From positions 1 to 64,000 of the forward strand of contig JAFLDL010000023.1 in NCBI GenBank assembly GCA_017302435.1: a stretch of DNA of 64,000 nt, written 5' to 3'. Within the stretch, counting starts at the first letter, position 1, and each line of letters starts with the position of its first letter. Shown one piece after another: positions 10,263 to 19,403 of this stretch. Position numbers and translations under genes: made by a program. Below the pieces are notes generated by a model. The model was given only the letters and a program-made list of their open reading frames with translations, made no database searches and was not told the origin of the DNA. This stretch comes from Candidatus Accumulibacter necessarius (GTDB lineage Bacteria > Pseudomonadota > Gammaproteobacteria > Burkholderiales > Rhodocyclaceae).

Positions 10263-11338
10263 TCGTCGAATCTCCGCAGCGCGAGACCGCAGGCGACCAT
10301 CAATGACGAAGCATCTGTCAGCAAACTGTTGCTGCGAACCCGGTCGGAAAGCACCATATCGGCAAACGGGTTGGCAATGATGGTGTTGATCTGTGTTCGA
10401 GAAGCAACGACCTGGTCAACGCTGGGCAGGACTGCACATCCGCCGGCCAGAACAATATGATTTATCTGGTTGAACTGCGTCGAGGTAAAGAAAAATTGCA
10501 GAGCGCGCGACAGCTCAAGGGCCATAGCCTCAAGAAACGGGCGCAAGAGTTCGATTTCGTATTTTTCCGGTAGGTTATTGCGGCGCTTTTCGGTTTCCGC
10601 CTCCTCGAAGCTCATGCTGAAAAGGCGCGCGATATCCTGCGTCAGCTGATTTCCTCCGAATGCCTGCTCACGAACGTAGAGCTGCTGGCCATTGCGAAGA
10701 ACCGTCAGGTTCATCACGTTGGCACCCACATCCACCAACGCGATGATCTGGCCTTTGCCAGCATCGGGCAGCTGCGCTTCGATCAGGTGAAAAGCCGCCA
10801 ATACAGCGTAGGACTCGACATCGAGCACCCGGGGCTTGAGGCCTGCAGATTCGGCAACGGCGACGCGCTCTTCCACCTTCTCCTTGCGCGACGCAGCGAT
10901 CAGAACCTCGATCTCATCAGGAGAAGAAGGAGCCGGTCCGACGACCTGAAAATCGAGGTTGACCTCATCGAGCGCAAACGGAATGTACTGGTTGGCTTCG
11001 GACTCAACTAGGACTTCCAGGTCGGCTTCACGCTGCCCCGCCGCAACGATGATCTTCTTGGTGATTACATGGGAGGCGGGCAGGGCAATTGCCACATCCC
11101 TCGTCGAGGTCGCCAGCTTTTTCCACGCCCGTCTAACGGATTCCGAAGCGGCCTCGAGATTGACAATGTTGCCATCCGAAACGATATCCCTCGGCAAGAC
11201 CTCTATCGAGTAGCGCTCGACGCGGTAACCACCCTTGCCATCGCTCGCCAGTTCGACCATTTTTACCGCCGACGAACTGATATCAAGCCCGATCAGCGAG
11301 CGCGCCTTGGGATTAAAGATCGAAAGATCAAACTGCAA
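10259..11338 (-). CDS. pilM: type IV pilus assembly ATPase-fold protein PilM
   Basis: Cytoplasmic actin-like protein (359 aa) that binds the PilN N-terminus and ATP. Actin-fold motifs are visible: phosphate-1 LIGLDISSSAVKMVEL (residues 16-31), phosphate-2 ALVDVGANVMNLTVL, and the adenosine loop IVLAGGCAVLP. The only start matching the family N-terminus is a TTG at 11338, with AGGGG 8 bases before it; that weak codon may set a low level for the complex. It is the first gene of pilMNOPQ, divergent from the penicillin-binding protein gene. Confidence 0.95.
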   Translation of the reverse strand: MQFDLSIFNPKARSLIGLDISSSAVKMVELASDGKGGYRVERYSIEVLPRDIVSDGNIVNLEAASESVRRAWKKLATSTRDVAIALPASHVITKKIIVAAGQREADLEVLVESEANQYIPFALDEVNLDFQVVGPAPSSPDEIEVLIAASRKEKVEERVAVAESAGLKPRVLDVESYAVLAAFHLIEAQLPDAGKGQIIALVDVGANVMNLTVLRNGQQLYVREQAFGGNQLTQDIARLFSMSFEEAETEKRRNNLPEKYEIELLRPFLEAMALELSRALQFFFTSTQFNQINHIVLAGGCAVLPSVDQVVASRTQINTIIANPFADMVLSDRVRSNSLLTDASSLMVACGLALRRFDE

Positions 11339-11546
11339 ATCACCACCCCTCGCCCAAAAAACCCTTCAATAAGTTGCAGTTAGACTACTTATAGATATTC
11401 TACTTTAGATGCTAACAACAAGCTTACGGCATGTAAAGCGATTTCTGGAGCCTCTCGGGGAAGATGCTGCCTCGGATGTTCAGGGCAGCACAAGCGCCCG
11501 AAGTCCCGAAGCTGGCAGTTCGACCCTTTTCACGGCCCTGCTCTAA

Positions 11547-11552
11547 TATAAT
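11547..11552 (+). promoter_or_regulatory. -10 element ahead of the PBP1A gene
   Basis: A perfect TATAAT lies 33 bases before the TTG start of the PBP gene. I see no good -35 at 16-18 bases upstream (CTTTTC-like only), so the promoter may be weak or activator-dependent. Confidence 0.45.
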
Positions 11553-11585
11553 GACGGACATTCGCCTTTTCTGTCGGACGCCCTG

Positions 11586-13880
11586 TTGCCTACCGCCCTC
11601 CGCTGGTTGATCTATCCGATCGTTGCAGTTTTGGGAATTTCTGCAATCGCTATTGCGATGGTGGTTGTGGTCCTTAGTCTGGCCTACCCGAACCTGCCGT
11701 CGCTGGAAATCCTGACTGACTATCGACCGAAAATTCCACTGCGTATTTACACGGCGGATGGCTATCTGCTAGGCGAGTTCGGTGAGGAGCGTCGTGCTGT
11801 CGTCAGCATTCACGAAGTTCCGGCGATCATGAAACAGGCCATACTTGCAGCAGAGGATGAGCGCTTCTATCAGCACGGCGGGGTGGATACCATGGGTGTT
11901 CTGCGTGCGCTGCATGCCAACCTGCTAAGTGGTGGCAAGCGCCAGGGCGCCTCGACGATTACCCAGCAGGTGGCCAAGAATTTCTTCCTTTCATCGGAGA
12001 AGACCTATACCCGCAAGTTCTACGAAGCGCTTCTTTCGTTCAAGATTGAACACAATCTTAGCAAGGACCAGATCTTCGAGCTCTACATCAATCAGATCTT
12101 TCTCGGGCAGCGCGCTTACGGGTTCGCCGCGGCAGCCCAGATATATTTTGGCAAGCCACTAACCGAGCTCACCCTCGCGGAAGCAGCAATGCTTGCTGGT
12201 CTTCCCAAAGCACCTTCGGCTTACAACCCGGTGGTCAATCCGAAGCGCGCTCGTATCCGCCAGCAGTATGTCCTCCATAGAATGAGGGAACTCGGATTCA
12301 TCAGCGATCAGCAGCACGAAGCCGCCCTCGAACAGGCGTTGATCATCAGACGCGACGTCAACGGCACGCCCATACACGCCGAATTTGCCACCGAAATGGC
12401 ACGTCAGATTGCCGCCGAACGTTTTCCTGATGACGTCTATACGCGGGGACTCCGTGTTTATACGACCATCCTCAAGGATGATCAGGACGCCGCTCACGCC
12501 AGCTTGCGCCGCGGCGTCCTGGATTACGACCGCCGGCACGGTTACCGGGGAGCAGAGGCCTACGTAGACCTTGGCGAGACGAAGTCCGAGCAGGACGAGG
12601 CCCTTGAGGAACTGCTCCTTGATTTCCAGGACGCTGAGGACCTCCAACCGGCCATCGTGCTGCAAGCTGACGCAAGAAGAATTAGTGCCTACCGCCGCGG
12701 CGGCGACGTCATCACCATCAGTGGCGACGGCCTCAAGTTTGCAGCCCGCATGATTGAAGATAAGGCACCGCCAAACAAGCGACTCCGCCGCGGCGCCATC
12801 ATCCGTGTGCAGGCAGATGAGAAGAACAACTGGCGTATCGTACAAATGCCAGAGGTAGAAGCCGCTTTCCTGGCGGCCGATCCGCGCGACGGTGCGGTCC
12901 GTGCTCTGGTTGGCGGCTTTGACTTCAATCGAAACAAATTCAACCATGTAACACAGGCGTGGCGGCAACCAGGCTCGAGTTTCAAGCCATTCATCTATTC
13001 GGGAGCGCTGGAAAGGGGCTTCACTCCGGCGTCGATCGTCAACGACGAACCGATCAGCTTCCCCGCGACCGTGACCGGCAGCCAAGCTTGGGAACCAAAG
13101 AACTACGACGGCAAGTACGAGGGTCCAATGCGCATGCGTACCGCACTGGCCAAGTCTAAGAACATGGTCTCGATCCGACTTCTGCAAGCGAGCGGCGTGC
13201 GCTTTGTGCAGGACTATATCACCCGCTTTGGCTTTGACGCCAACAGACACCCGCCCTACCTGACCATGGCACTCGGCGCTGGATCGGTCACGCCGTGGGA
13301 AATGGTTGCAGCCTACGCCGTTTTTGCCAACGGTGGCTACCGCATCAGGCCCTACATCGTACGTGAGATACAGGACGACAAGAAGCAGGTCCTTGCACGA
13401 GCGGAACCTGTCACAGCCGGCGATGACAGCCTGCGAGCGATTGACCCGCGCAACGCTTACCTGATGGATAGCATGCTACGGGATGTAACCATTTATGGAA
13501 CTGCTGCTCGAGCGTCGGCAACGCTAAAGCGCCGCGATCTGGCAGGCAAGACGGGAACCACCAATGAGCATGTTGACGCCTGGTTCTGCGGCTATCAACA
13601 GACGGTTGTTGGCTGCTCGTGGATTGGCTTTGATCAACCGAGGAATCTCGGCAAGGGTGAAACCGGCGGCACCGCCGCACTGCCGACCTGGATTGCCTAT
13701 ATGGCCAAGGCGCTCAAGGATATCCCCGAATCATTTCTCCCGGCTCCCGAGGGTCTCGTCACAGTGCCTGCTTCGAGCAGCGGCAAGGGCCCAACTGAGG
13801 AATTGTTCTACCGGGAAAATGCCCCTGCCGAACTTGAGCCGGAGCCGCCACTCGACGACAGCATCAAGCCTGAGGACTAG
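11586..13880 (+). CDS. mrcA: class A penicillin-binding protein 1A
   Basis: Bifunctional peptidoglycan synthase (764 aa): an N-terminal membrane anchor (residues 5-35), a GT51 transglycosylase domain with AAEDERFYQHGGVD, GASTITQQVAKN and AEAAMLAGLPKAPSAYNP, an inserted OB-like domain, and a C-terminal transpeptidase. The transpeptidase has the catalytic SxxK in QPGSSFKPF, SxN in AKSKNMV and KTG in GKTGTTNEHVDAWF. The start is TTG at 11586, giving a plausible short cytoplasmic N-terminus; no ATG fits better. It is divergent from pilM, as often seen in proteobacteria. Its last 17 bases overlap hoxW tail to tail. Confidence 0.95.
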   Translation: MPTALRWLIYPIVAVLGISAIAIAMVVVVLSLAYPNLPSLEILTDYRPKIPLRIYTADGYLLGEFGEERRAVVSIHEVPAIMKQAILAAEDERFYQHGGVDTMGVLRALHANLLSGGKRQGASTITQQVAKNFFLSSEKTYTRKFYEALLSFKIEHNLSKDQIFELYINQIFLGQRAYGFAAAAQIYFGKPLTELTLAEAAMLAGLPKAPSAYNPVVNPKRARIRQQYVLHRMRELGFISDQQHEAALEQALIIRRDVNGTPIHAEFATEMARQIAAERFPDDVYTRGLRVYTTILKDDQDAAHASLRRGVLDYDRRHGYRGAEAYVDLGETKSEQDEALEELLLDFQDAEDLQPAIVLQADARRISAYRRGGDVITISGDGLKFAARMIEDKAPPNKRLRRGAIIRVQADEKNNWRIVQMPEVEAAFLAADPRDGAVRALVGGFDFNRNKFNHVTQAWRQPGSSFKPFIYSGALERGFTPASIVNDEPISFPATVTGSQAWEPKNYDGKYEGPMRMRTALAKSKNMVSIRLLQASGVRFVQDYITRFGFDANRHPPYLTMALGAGSVTPWEMVAAYAVFANGGYRIRPYIVREIQDDKKQVLARAEPVTAGDDSLRAIDPRNAYLMDSMLRDVTIYGTAARASATLKRRDLAGKTGTTNEHVDAWFCGYQQTVVGCSWIGFDQPRNLGKGETGGTAALPTWIAYMAKALKDIPESFLPAPEGLVTVPASSSGKGPTEELFYRENAPAELEPEPPLDDSIKPED

Positions 13881-14409
13881 GAGCGCCTTCGGCCTCCTGG
13901 TCGCTCACCTTCACCTGCCAGGCGTCGAAGCGGGACAATCGGCAGAGGTTTTTCAGCAGTTCGAACGCACAATCGGCGTTGCGCGCCGCAGCAGCGCTCA
14001 ACCCATCGCCCAGCTCGAAGCTCGCACCGGCAACGCACAACACGAAAGCCGGCGGCACTGGTTGCGGGCTGACCCGTACCAGCACCGAGAGTACCGCTTC
14101 GGGTGACAGCGCATGCGTGCCTGTGATAGTGCTATCGCACGCCTGTACCTGACGAAACGCAAACGGTGCGGGCGTCTGCTGCCCGGCGTCGACAAACAGC
14201 GCCAACCGCCGTCCGACGAGGTCGAGCGCATGTTCAATCTGCCACTGGAAGTCGCTGATCAACTCGAAGCCGTCGGCCAGTCCTTCTTCATCCAGCCAGA
14301 TCTGCAGCTGATCGAGCAGCAACGGCCCGAGCGCATCGTCGCCACGGCTAGGGTTACCGCAAGCGAAAACGACGACTGGCGCGACGCTCACCGACAACGC
14401 GTCCTGCAT
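13864..14409 (-). CDS. hoxW: NiFe-hydrogenase maturation endopeptidase
   Basis: Aspartyl-type maturation protease (about 181 aa) that removes the C-terminal peptide of HoxH after nickel insertion. The family motif GNPSRGDDALGP near residue 14 includes the metal-binding acidic residue, and FVDAG corresponds to the second ligand region. The frame is open further upstream into hoxH, but ATG at 14409, one base after the hoxH stop, gives the normal N-terminus MQDALSVSV. It is the last gene of hoxFUYHW and ends overlapping the PBP1A gene by 17 bases, so the two convergent transcripts share sequence. Confidence 0.85.
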   Translation of the reverse strand: MQDALSVSVAPVVVFACGNPSRGDDALGPLLLDQLQIWLDEEGLADGFELISDFQWQIEHALDLVGRRLALFVDAGQQTPAPFAFRQVQACDSTITGTHALSPEAVLSVLVRVSPQPVPPAFVLCVAGASFELGDGLSAAAARNADCAFELLKNLCRLSRFDAWQVKVSDQEAEGAPSPQA

Positions 14410-14410
14410 T

Positions 14411-15889
14411 TCAAGGGACTGTGCGCAAGCGCTGGAGCACTTGCCCGGCGGCATCCTGCAATTCGACCTGCAGCGGCATCTTGCCGAGCGCATGGGTAGC
14501 ACATGAAAGACAGGGGTCGAAGGCACGGATGGCGACTTCAATGTGGTTGAGCACGCCTTCGCTCAACTGACGGCCGTTGAGGTAACGGAGCGCGACGCGC
14601 CGGATCGCCTCGTTCATCGGCTGATTGTTGTGCGTGGTCGACACGATCAGGTTGCACGTCGTCACTAGATCGTCGTCGTCGACGCGATAGTGGTGGATCA
14701 GCGTGCCGCGCGGTGCCTCGATGACGCCGACGCCCTCGTGGTGTCGAGTCCCACCGGTGGTGAGTTCAGTACCGGAAAGATCATCGTCGTGCAGCAGATC
14801 CTTGATCGTTTCGGCGGCGAGCAGCATCTCGATCATCCGCGCCCAGTGATAGGCCAGCGGCGCGTGGATCAACTTGCCCTGACCATGGTCTATGAACTCG
14901 CGGCGTTCGGCTTCCGCGAGCGGCGTCGGGATCGAATTGCAGTTCTGCACACGCGCCAGCGGTCCGACCTTGTACCAGCCTTGCTGCGGGCCAAGTGCGG
15001 CGAGAAAAGGGAATTTCATGTAACTCCAGGGTTTGACTTCCTCGTGGATCAATTGGTGGTAATTCTCGACGGGCAAACCGTCGACGATGATGCTGCCGTC
15101 GGCGTCACGGGCGCGCAGGTGGCCATCGTAGAAGTCGAGCGTCCCGTCGACGCCGACCAATGACAGGATGTTCGAGCGGCAGGTTCCGAAGCTGTCGTAG
15201 AGTTCTGGATCGGCTGCGTGCAGGCGTTTGACGAGCTGCACGGCCTGGCGGCTCCAGCCAATGATGGTGTAAATTTCGGCCAGCAGTTCATCGCGCTCGT
15301 CTCGGGTGAGCGCACGATTGACCCCGCCCGGAATCGCGCCGGTACCATGGACACGCTTGCCGGCAGTCAGGCGGATGACCTCCTGTCCGAACTTGCGCAG
15401 CAGCACGCCCTGCCGGGCGACGTCGGGATAAGCCGCGGCGACGCCGACGATGTTGCGCCGGCCTGGCTCGCTGTCAAAGCCGAAGAGCAGATCGGGTGAC
15501 GAGAGGTGGAAGAAATGCAGCGCGTGCGACTGCAGGATCTGGCCATAGTGCATCAGTCGGCGCAGCTTCTCGGCGCTCGCTGTCAGACGGTCGGCACCAA
15601 CCACATGGTCTAGCGCCTTGGCTGCCGCCAGGTGATGCGAAACCGGGCAGATGCCGCACAAGCGCTGCACCATCACCGGGACTTCCCAGTAAGGACGGCC
15701 CTGGATAAACTTCTCGAAGCCGCGGAATTCGACAATATGCAGGCGCACCTGCTGGACCTGATCGTCTTCGTCGAGTAACAGCGTGACCTTGCCGTGACCT
15801 TCGACACGCGACAACGGGTCGATCGCAACGCGGCGCAGCGTACTGCTGTCGGCAGCAGCGGTTTCCAGTGCGAACGGCATCGAGTCCAT
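14411..15889 (-). CDS. hoxH: NAD-reducing NiFe hydrogenase large subunit
   Basis: Catalytic subunit (about 492 aa) carrying the NiFe(CN)2CO site. The four Cys ligands are in the L1 motif RLCGICPVSHH and the L2 motif DPCLSCATHA; RVEGHGK is the conserved N-terminal signature. About 25 residues follow the L2 motif and should be cleaved by the neighbouring HoxW protease. I prefer the ATG at 15889, preceded by GAGGAA, over a TTG at 15907; the gap to hoxY is then 22 bases. The bidirectional cytoplasmic group 3d identity follows from the adjacent diaphorase genes. Confidence 0.95.
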   Translation of the reverse strand: MDSMPFALETAAADSSTLRRVAIDPLSRVEGHGKVTLLLDEDDQVQQVRLHIVEFRGFEKFIQGRPYWEVPVMVQRLCGICPVSHHLAAAKALDHVVGADRLTASAEKLRRLMHYGQILQSHALHFFHLSSPDLLFGFDSEPGRRNIVGVAAAYPDVARQGVLLRKFGQEVIRLTAGKRVHGTGAIPGGVNRALTRDERDELLAEIYTIIGWSRQAVQLVKRLHAADPELYDSFGTCRSNILSLVGVDGTLDFYDGHLRARDADGSIIVDGLPVENYHQLIHEEVKPWSYMKFPFLAALGPQQGWYKVGPLARVQNCNSIPTPLAEAERREFIDHGQGKLIHAPLAYHWARMIEMLLAAETIKDLLHDDDLSGTELTTGGTRHHEGVGVIEAPRGTLIHHYRVDDDDLVTTCNLIVSTTHNNQPMNEAIRRVALRYLNGRQLSEGVLNHIEVAIRAFDPCLSCATHALGKMPLQVELQDAAGQVLQRLRTVP

Positions 15890-15911
15890 GACATTCCTCG
15901 GTAACAAGTGC

Positions 15912-16466
15912 TCAGTCGAAATGCAGCAGCGGATGCCCCAGGCGCGGTGTCCGCCCGTCGAGCAAGTCGGTCAGGAATTTCCAGATTGCATCGCCAGAAG
16001 GCGGGCAGCCGGGGATGAAATAGTCGATGCGGACAATTTCATGAAGCGGGTGCACCTTGTCTAGCGGCAGGGGCAGTTCGAGATCATTGGGCACCTGCCC
16101 GCCGACGATCCCGGGACCGGTCAGATAGACTTCCTGCAGGCACTGACCGAGGTCGAGATGGTTGCGCTGCGCCGGCAGGCCGCCGTTGATCGCGCAGGCG
16201 CCGATGGCAATCAGTACCTTGCAGTTGCTGCGGAACTCGCGCAGCACATGGATGTTTTCGGCGTTGCAGATGCCGCCTTCGATGAGGCCGATGTCGCAGG
16301 GACCGCAGTGCTTGATGTCGGTGAGGGGCGAGCGGTCGAACTCAACACGCTCGAGCAGGTCGAACAAGCGCTCATCGATATCGAGGAGCGACATGTGACA
16401 GCCAAAGCAGCCGGCCAGCGAGGTCGTCGCGAAACGCAGTTTTCGGTTCGGCGCGAGGGCGCTCAT
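15912..16466 (-). CDS. hoxY: NAD-reducing hydrogenase small subunit
   Basis: Small subunit (about 184 aa) holding the proximal [4Fe-4S] cluster. Cluster cysteines are seen in GCFGCHMS, KHCGPCDIG, GACAING and GCPPSGDAIW. It lacks a Tat signal and extra C-terminal clusters, as expected for the short cytoplasmic HoxY type. The frame is open about 33 codons upstream into hoxU; the ATG at 16466 (MSALAPNRKLRF) fits family N-termini and begins 7 bases past the hoxU stop. Confidence 0.93.
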   Translation of the reverse strand: MSALAPNRKLRFATTSLAGCFGCHMSLLDIDERLFDLLERVEFDRSPLTDIKHCGPCDIGLIEGGICNAENIHVLREFRSNCKVLIAIGACAINGGLPAQRNHLDLGQCLQEVYLTGPGIVGGQVPNDLELPLPLDKVHPLHEIVRIDYFIPGCPPSGDAIWKFLTDLLDGRTPRLGHPLLHFD

Positions 16467-16473
16467 TTCAGAA

Positions 16474-17199
16474 CTAGAGCTCACCGGAGCGGCGCCTCGC
16501 CTGACCTTCGACCTGCATGCCGATCGGCTCAAGGTCGTAGCGTCGTCGGCCGATCGGTATCGCAAAACCCCGGCGCTTCTCGAGGATCACACCGACCGGG
16601 CAGACGTGCGCCGCCTTGTCGGCCAGCGAGAAAGCGGTATCGGCCAGCCGGCCGGACTCGGCATTGACGATCAGGTGCTTGCCGATTCCCCGCCCAGAGA
16701 GAGCAAAGACGTTCTTGCCGTCGACATCCCGGCTCGCACGGACGCAGAGTTCGCAGAGAATGCAGCGGTTGAAGTCGAGCAGCACCTCGGGGTGCGAGGC
16801 GTCAAGCGGTCGGTCGGGATAGAACTGGTTGAAATGCGGTGTCAGCATTTCGAGTTCGTAGGCCAGCGCCTGCAACCTACAGTTGCCGCTCTGTTCGCAC
16901 GAAGGGCAGAAGTGATTGCCCTCGACGAAGAGCATCTGCAGCATCGTCCGCCGCTTGTCGTTGAGATCCGGAGAGTTGTTCTCCACCTCCATGCCGTCCT
17001 TCGCCGGCATCGTGCACGCTGAGACGTAGCGGCCGTTAGCCTTGACCGTACATAGCTTGCAACTGCCCTGAGGTTTGAACTCGGGGTGGTGGCAGAGGTG
17101 TGGAATGAAGACCTCGGCCACCATCGCGGCCTGCATGATCGTCTGGCCCTCCTCGAAGGGGATCGGCAGGCCGTCGACCAGGATGTATTGTGCCCTCAT
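16474..17199 (-). CDS. hoxU: NAD-reducing hydrogenase diaphorase subunit HoxU
   Basis: Iron-sulfur diaphorase subunit (241 aa), homologous to the N-terminus of complex I NuoG. A [2Fe-2S] ferredoxin domain has HLCHHPEFKPQGSCKLCTV and SACTMP. The His-Cys3 [4Fe-4S] motif is in EGNHFCPSCEQSGNC. One further cluster motif, FNRCILCELCVRA, is visible, with a downstream AAHVCPVG Cys. It carries electrons between HoxF and HoxY. It starts 10 bases after hoxF. Confidence 0.94.
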   Translation of the reverse strand: MRAQYILVDGLPIPFEEGQTIMQAAMVAEVFIPHLCHHPEFKPQGSCKLCTVKANGRYVSACTMPAKDGMEVENNSPDLNDKRRTMLQMLFVEGNHFCPSCEQSGNCRLQALAYELEMLTPHFNQFYPDRPLDASHPEVLLDFNRCILCELCVRASRDVDGKNVFALSGRGIGKHLIVNAESGRLADTAFSLADKAAHVCPVGVILEKRRGFAIPIGRRRYDLEPIGMQVEGQARRRSGEL

Positions 17200-17209
17200 T
17201 GACGCGTCT

Positions 17210-19054
17210 TCATGGTTCGACTCCAGTCCCGGGGCCGAGCCTGAAATGTGCCGCCGGGTCGTCGCGGCCGGTCATCTGCCGGGCAGCGGCGAGCGCCTGG
17301 TCAAGGTCAAAGGCCGGCTCGAAGTCGAGCGAGCGCAGGCGTCGCTCGTACGCCGGGCGAAACTTGTGGAGAGTGTCGAATAAGGCATTGCACGCCGACT
17401 GCCCCAGCCCGCAATGGCTGGCGGCGTGCAACAGGCGATGGATCTTGAAGATCTCGTTGATATCGTACTGCGAGCCATGGCCATTGGCGATCTTTTCCAT
17501 GCAGTTGGCGACCAGCGCCGTACCGACCCGGCAAGGGGTACAGAAGCCGCAACTCTCATGCGCGAAGAAGTGGGCAAAGTTGCGCGCCACCTCGAACATG
17601 TCGCGGTGTGCCCCAAAAACCATGAATGCGCCTGCCGTCGGGACATCCTCGAAGGCAATGCGTCGCGAGAACTCGTGCGTAGCCAGACAGCTTCCTGAAG
17701 GGCCGCTGACCTGCACCGCCTGGGCATGACCTGCGCCACAGTCGTTAAGCACCTGCGCTACTGAAACACCGAAGGGATAATCATAGATCCCCGGCCTCTC
17801 CACGTCGCCCGAGATCGAAAGCAGCTTGGTCCCCGTGGACTGCTTGGTCCCGAGACCGGCGAACCATGGGCCGCCGTTGACCGCGATCAATGCAGCCTTG
17901 CACAGGGTCTCGACGTTGTTGACCACCGTCGGCTGGCCCAGATAGCCCGCACTGACCGGGAAGGGTGGGCGAATCCGCGGCACGCCGCGCTTGCCTTCGA
18001 GCGACTCGAGCAGCGCCGTCTCCTCGCCACAGATGTAGGCGCCGGCACCAAGGTGGATCTCGATGTCGAAGGCCAGATCTGCCTGACCACACAAGGAAGT
18101 CCCGAGCAGGCCGTTCAGCCGCCGTCGCATGAGGTTTGCCTGCAGGGCCGGCAGGAGACTGGCGTATTCACCGCGCAGGTACAGCAGGCCGTTGCGCGCA
18201 CCAATCGTGATACCGGCAACGGTCATGCCGTCGAACACCAGATCGGCGTAGCTGTTGAGCAGAACGCGATCCTTGAAGGTCCCGGGTTCACCCTCATCGG
18301 CGTTGCAGACAACGTAGCGTGCCGGCTGCTCTCCGCTACATGCCGCGCGCCGCGCCGACTCCCACTTGATATGGGTGGTGAAGCCGGCTCCGCCGCGCCC
18401 GCGCAGGTTCGAGAGCCTCATTTCGACGAGCATCGCCTCGGCACCGCGCGCGATTGCCGCGCGGATCGCTTCCCCCGCCGGCCATTGCACGGACAGCAAG
18501 GCATCACGGCGGCGAATGTTGTCCTCTACCAGAAAGTACTCGCCTGGCCAGTCAGCAAGCGGGATCTGCGCCCGGATCAACTCGCTGATGCGGTCAATAC
18601 GCTCGGCCGAGATGCGCGGCAACGCCAGGCCGTTGACCAGCAGCGCCGGCCCCTGATCGCACATACCCGTGCAGGAGGTGGTTTCGACGCTCACCAGCCC
18701 GTCCTCGGAAACCTTGCCACGCTCGATCCACAGCCTGTTGCAGAAGCGATCCATCAGCTCGACGCTGCCCAGCATGCGGTCAGTGATGTTGTCCGAGAAC
18801 AACACGCGGTAGCGGCCAACAGGTGTCAAATGGAGAAAGGAGTAGAAACCGGCGACGCCTTCGACGCGCGCTCTCGGCAGATTGACTGCCCTGGCGATTG
18901 CAGTCAGCGCTACGGCCGGCAGATAGCCCAAGGCATTCTGCACCTCGCGCAGGATCTGCAGCAACAGGCGTGAATCACGGTGGTGAGCGTCGACAATCGG
19001 CTGCAGCAGCTCGTCAAGCCTCCCTGCTTCAAGACACGCTTCCGTCACGACCAT
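17210..19054 (-). CDS. hoxF: NAD-reducing hydrogenase diaphorase subunit HoxF (HoxE-like domain fused)
   Basis: Flavoprotein subunit (about 614 aa) that exchanges electrons with NAD(H). Residues 1-150 are a NuoE/HoxE-like thioredoxin fold. The remainder is NuoF-like, with the NAD-site glycines RGRGGAGFTTHIKW, the FMN site ADEGEPGTFKDR, the GAGAYICGEETAL motif, and the [4Fe-4S] motif ESCGFCTPCR plus a later Cys in HCGLGQS. In the NuoE-like part only the second Cys pair (SCTGMC) is kept; the first is replaced by SDNITDRM, so its [2Fe-2S] cluster is probably absent. The ATG at 19054 is very near GGGAG; GTG at 19048 is an alternative. The open frame further upstream does not look like HoxF. Confidence 0.92.
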   Translation of the reverse strand: MVVTEACLEAGRLDELLQPIVDAHHRDSRLLLQILREVQNALGYLPAVALTAIARAVNLPRARVEGVAGFYSFLHLTPVGRYRVLFSDNITDRMLGSVELMDRFCNRLWIERGKVSEDGLVSVETTSCTGMCDQGPALLVNGLALPRISAERIDRISELIRAQIPLADWPGEYFLVEDNIRRRDALLSVQWPAGEAIRAAIARGAEAMLVEMRLSNLRGRGGAGFTTHIKWESARRAACSGEQPARYVVCNADEGEPGTFKDRVLLNSYADLVFDGMTVAGITIGARNGLLYLRGEYASLLPALQANLMRRRLNGLLGTSLCGQADLAFDIEIHLGAGAYICGEETALLESLEGKRGVPRIRPPFPVSAGYLGQPTVVNNVETLCKAALIAVNGGPWFAGLGTKQSTGTKLLSISGDVERPGIYDYPFGVSVAQVLNDCGAGHAQAVQVSGPSGSCLATHEFSRRIAFEDVPTAGAFMVFGAHRDMFEVARNFAHFFAHESCGFCTPCRVGTALVANCMEKIANGHGSQYDINEIFKIHRLLHAASHCGLGQSACNALFDTLHKFRPAYERRLRSLDFEPAFDLDQALAAARQMTGRDDPAAHFRLGPGTGVEP

Positions 19055-19403
19055 CTCCCGCCAGGAAAAACAGTTTCCAATCCACCTTCGAAGCCTAGCG
19101 CATCGGCCATTGCGCGTGCTGACGCACGTCAACAACCTGGCCATCAGCCTGCCTTGGCCAACTCCAGGCAAGGCGCCCAGAGTGCGGTGCGGTTCAACTG
19201 AATCGCCATACCATTTGGTGCTGCGTAGCAGCATAATAGCGGTAATCTGAGAGTCGCTTTCAAGCTCATGCTGTACGACCAGTAGCCACTGGCCAAATGG
19301 ATCGCTGGCAAGACCGGGCATTTGGAGGACTCTATCGCGGTCGCGGGCAAGGTACCCCGGCCACGTTCTGATTACCCCTGTGAGCGTCATTCGGAGCACG
19401 ATC
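19055..19403. other. divergent intergenic region between hoxF and the MaoC/Pta fusion gene
   Basis: This 349-base stretch should hold both outward promoters. I searched by eye for a sigma-54 element, since the Ralstonia hox operon uses one, and found only near misses with wrong spacing. It contains the small inverted repeat TGCTGC-GTA-GCAGCA (19219-19233). No credible gene is seen. Confidence 0.5.
19219..19233. repeat. short inverted repeat upstream of hox
   Basis: Perfect 6-bp arms TGCTGC and GCAGCA around GTA, mid-way between two divergent genes. It could be an operator, but nothing links it to a known regulator. Confidence 0.3.

Noticed and set aside
19260-19370. Sigma-54 promoter for the hox operon
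   Set aside because: TGGCCGGGGTACCTTGC (minus) and TGGCAAGACCGGGCA (plus) have GG-GC spacings of 12 and 9 rather than 10.
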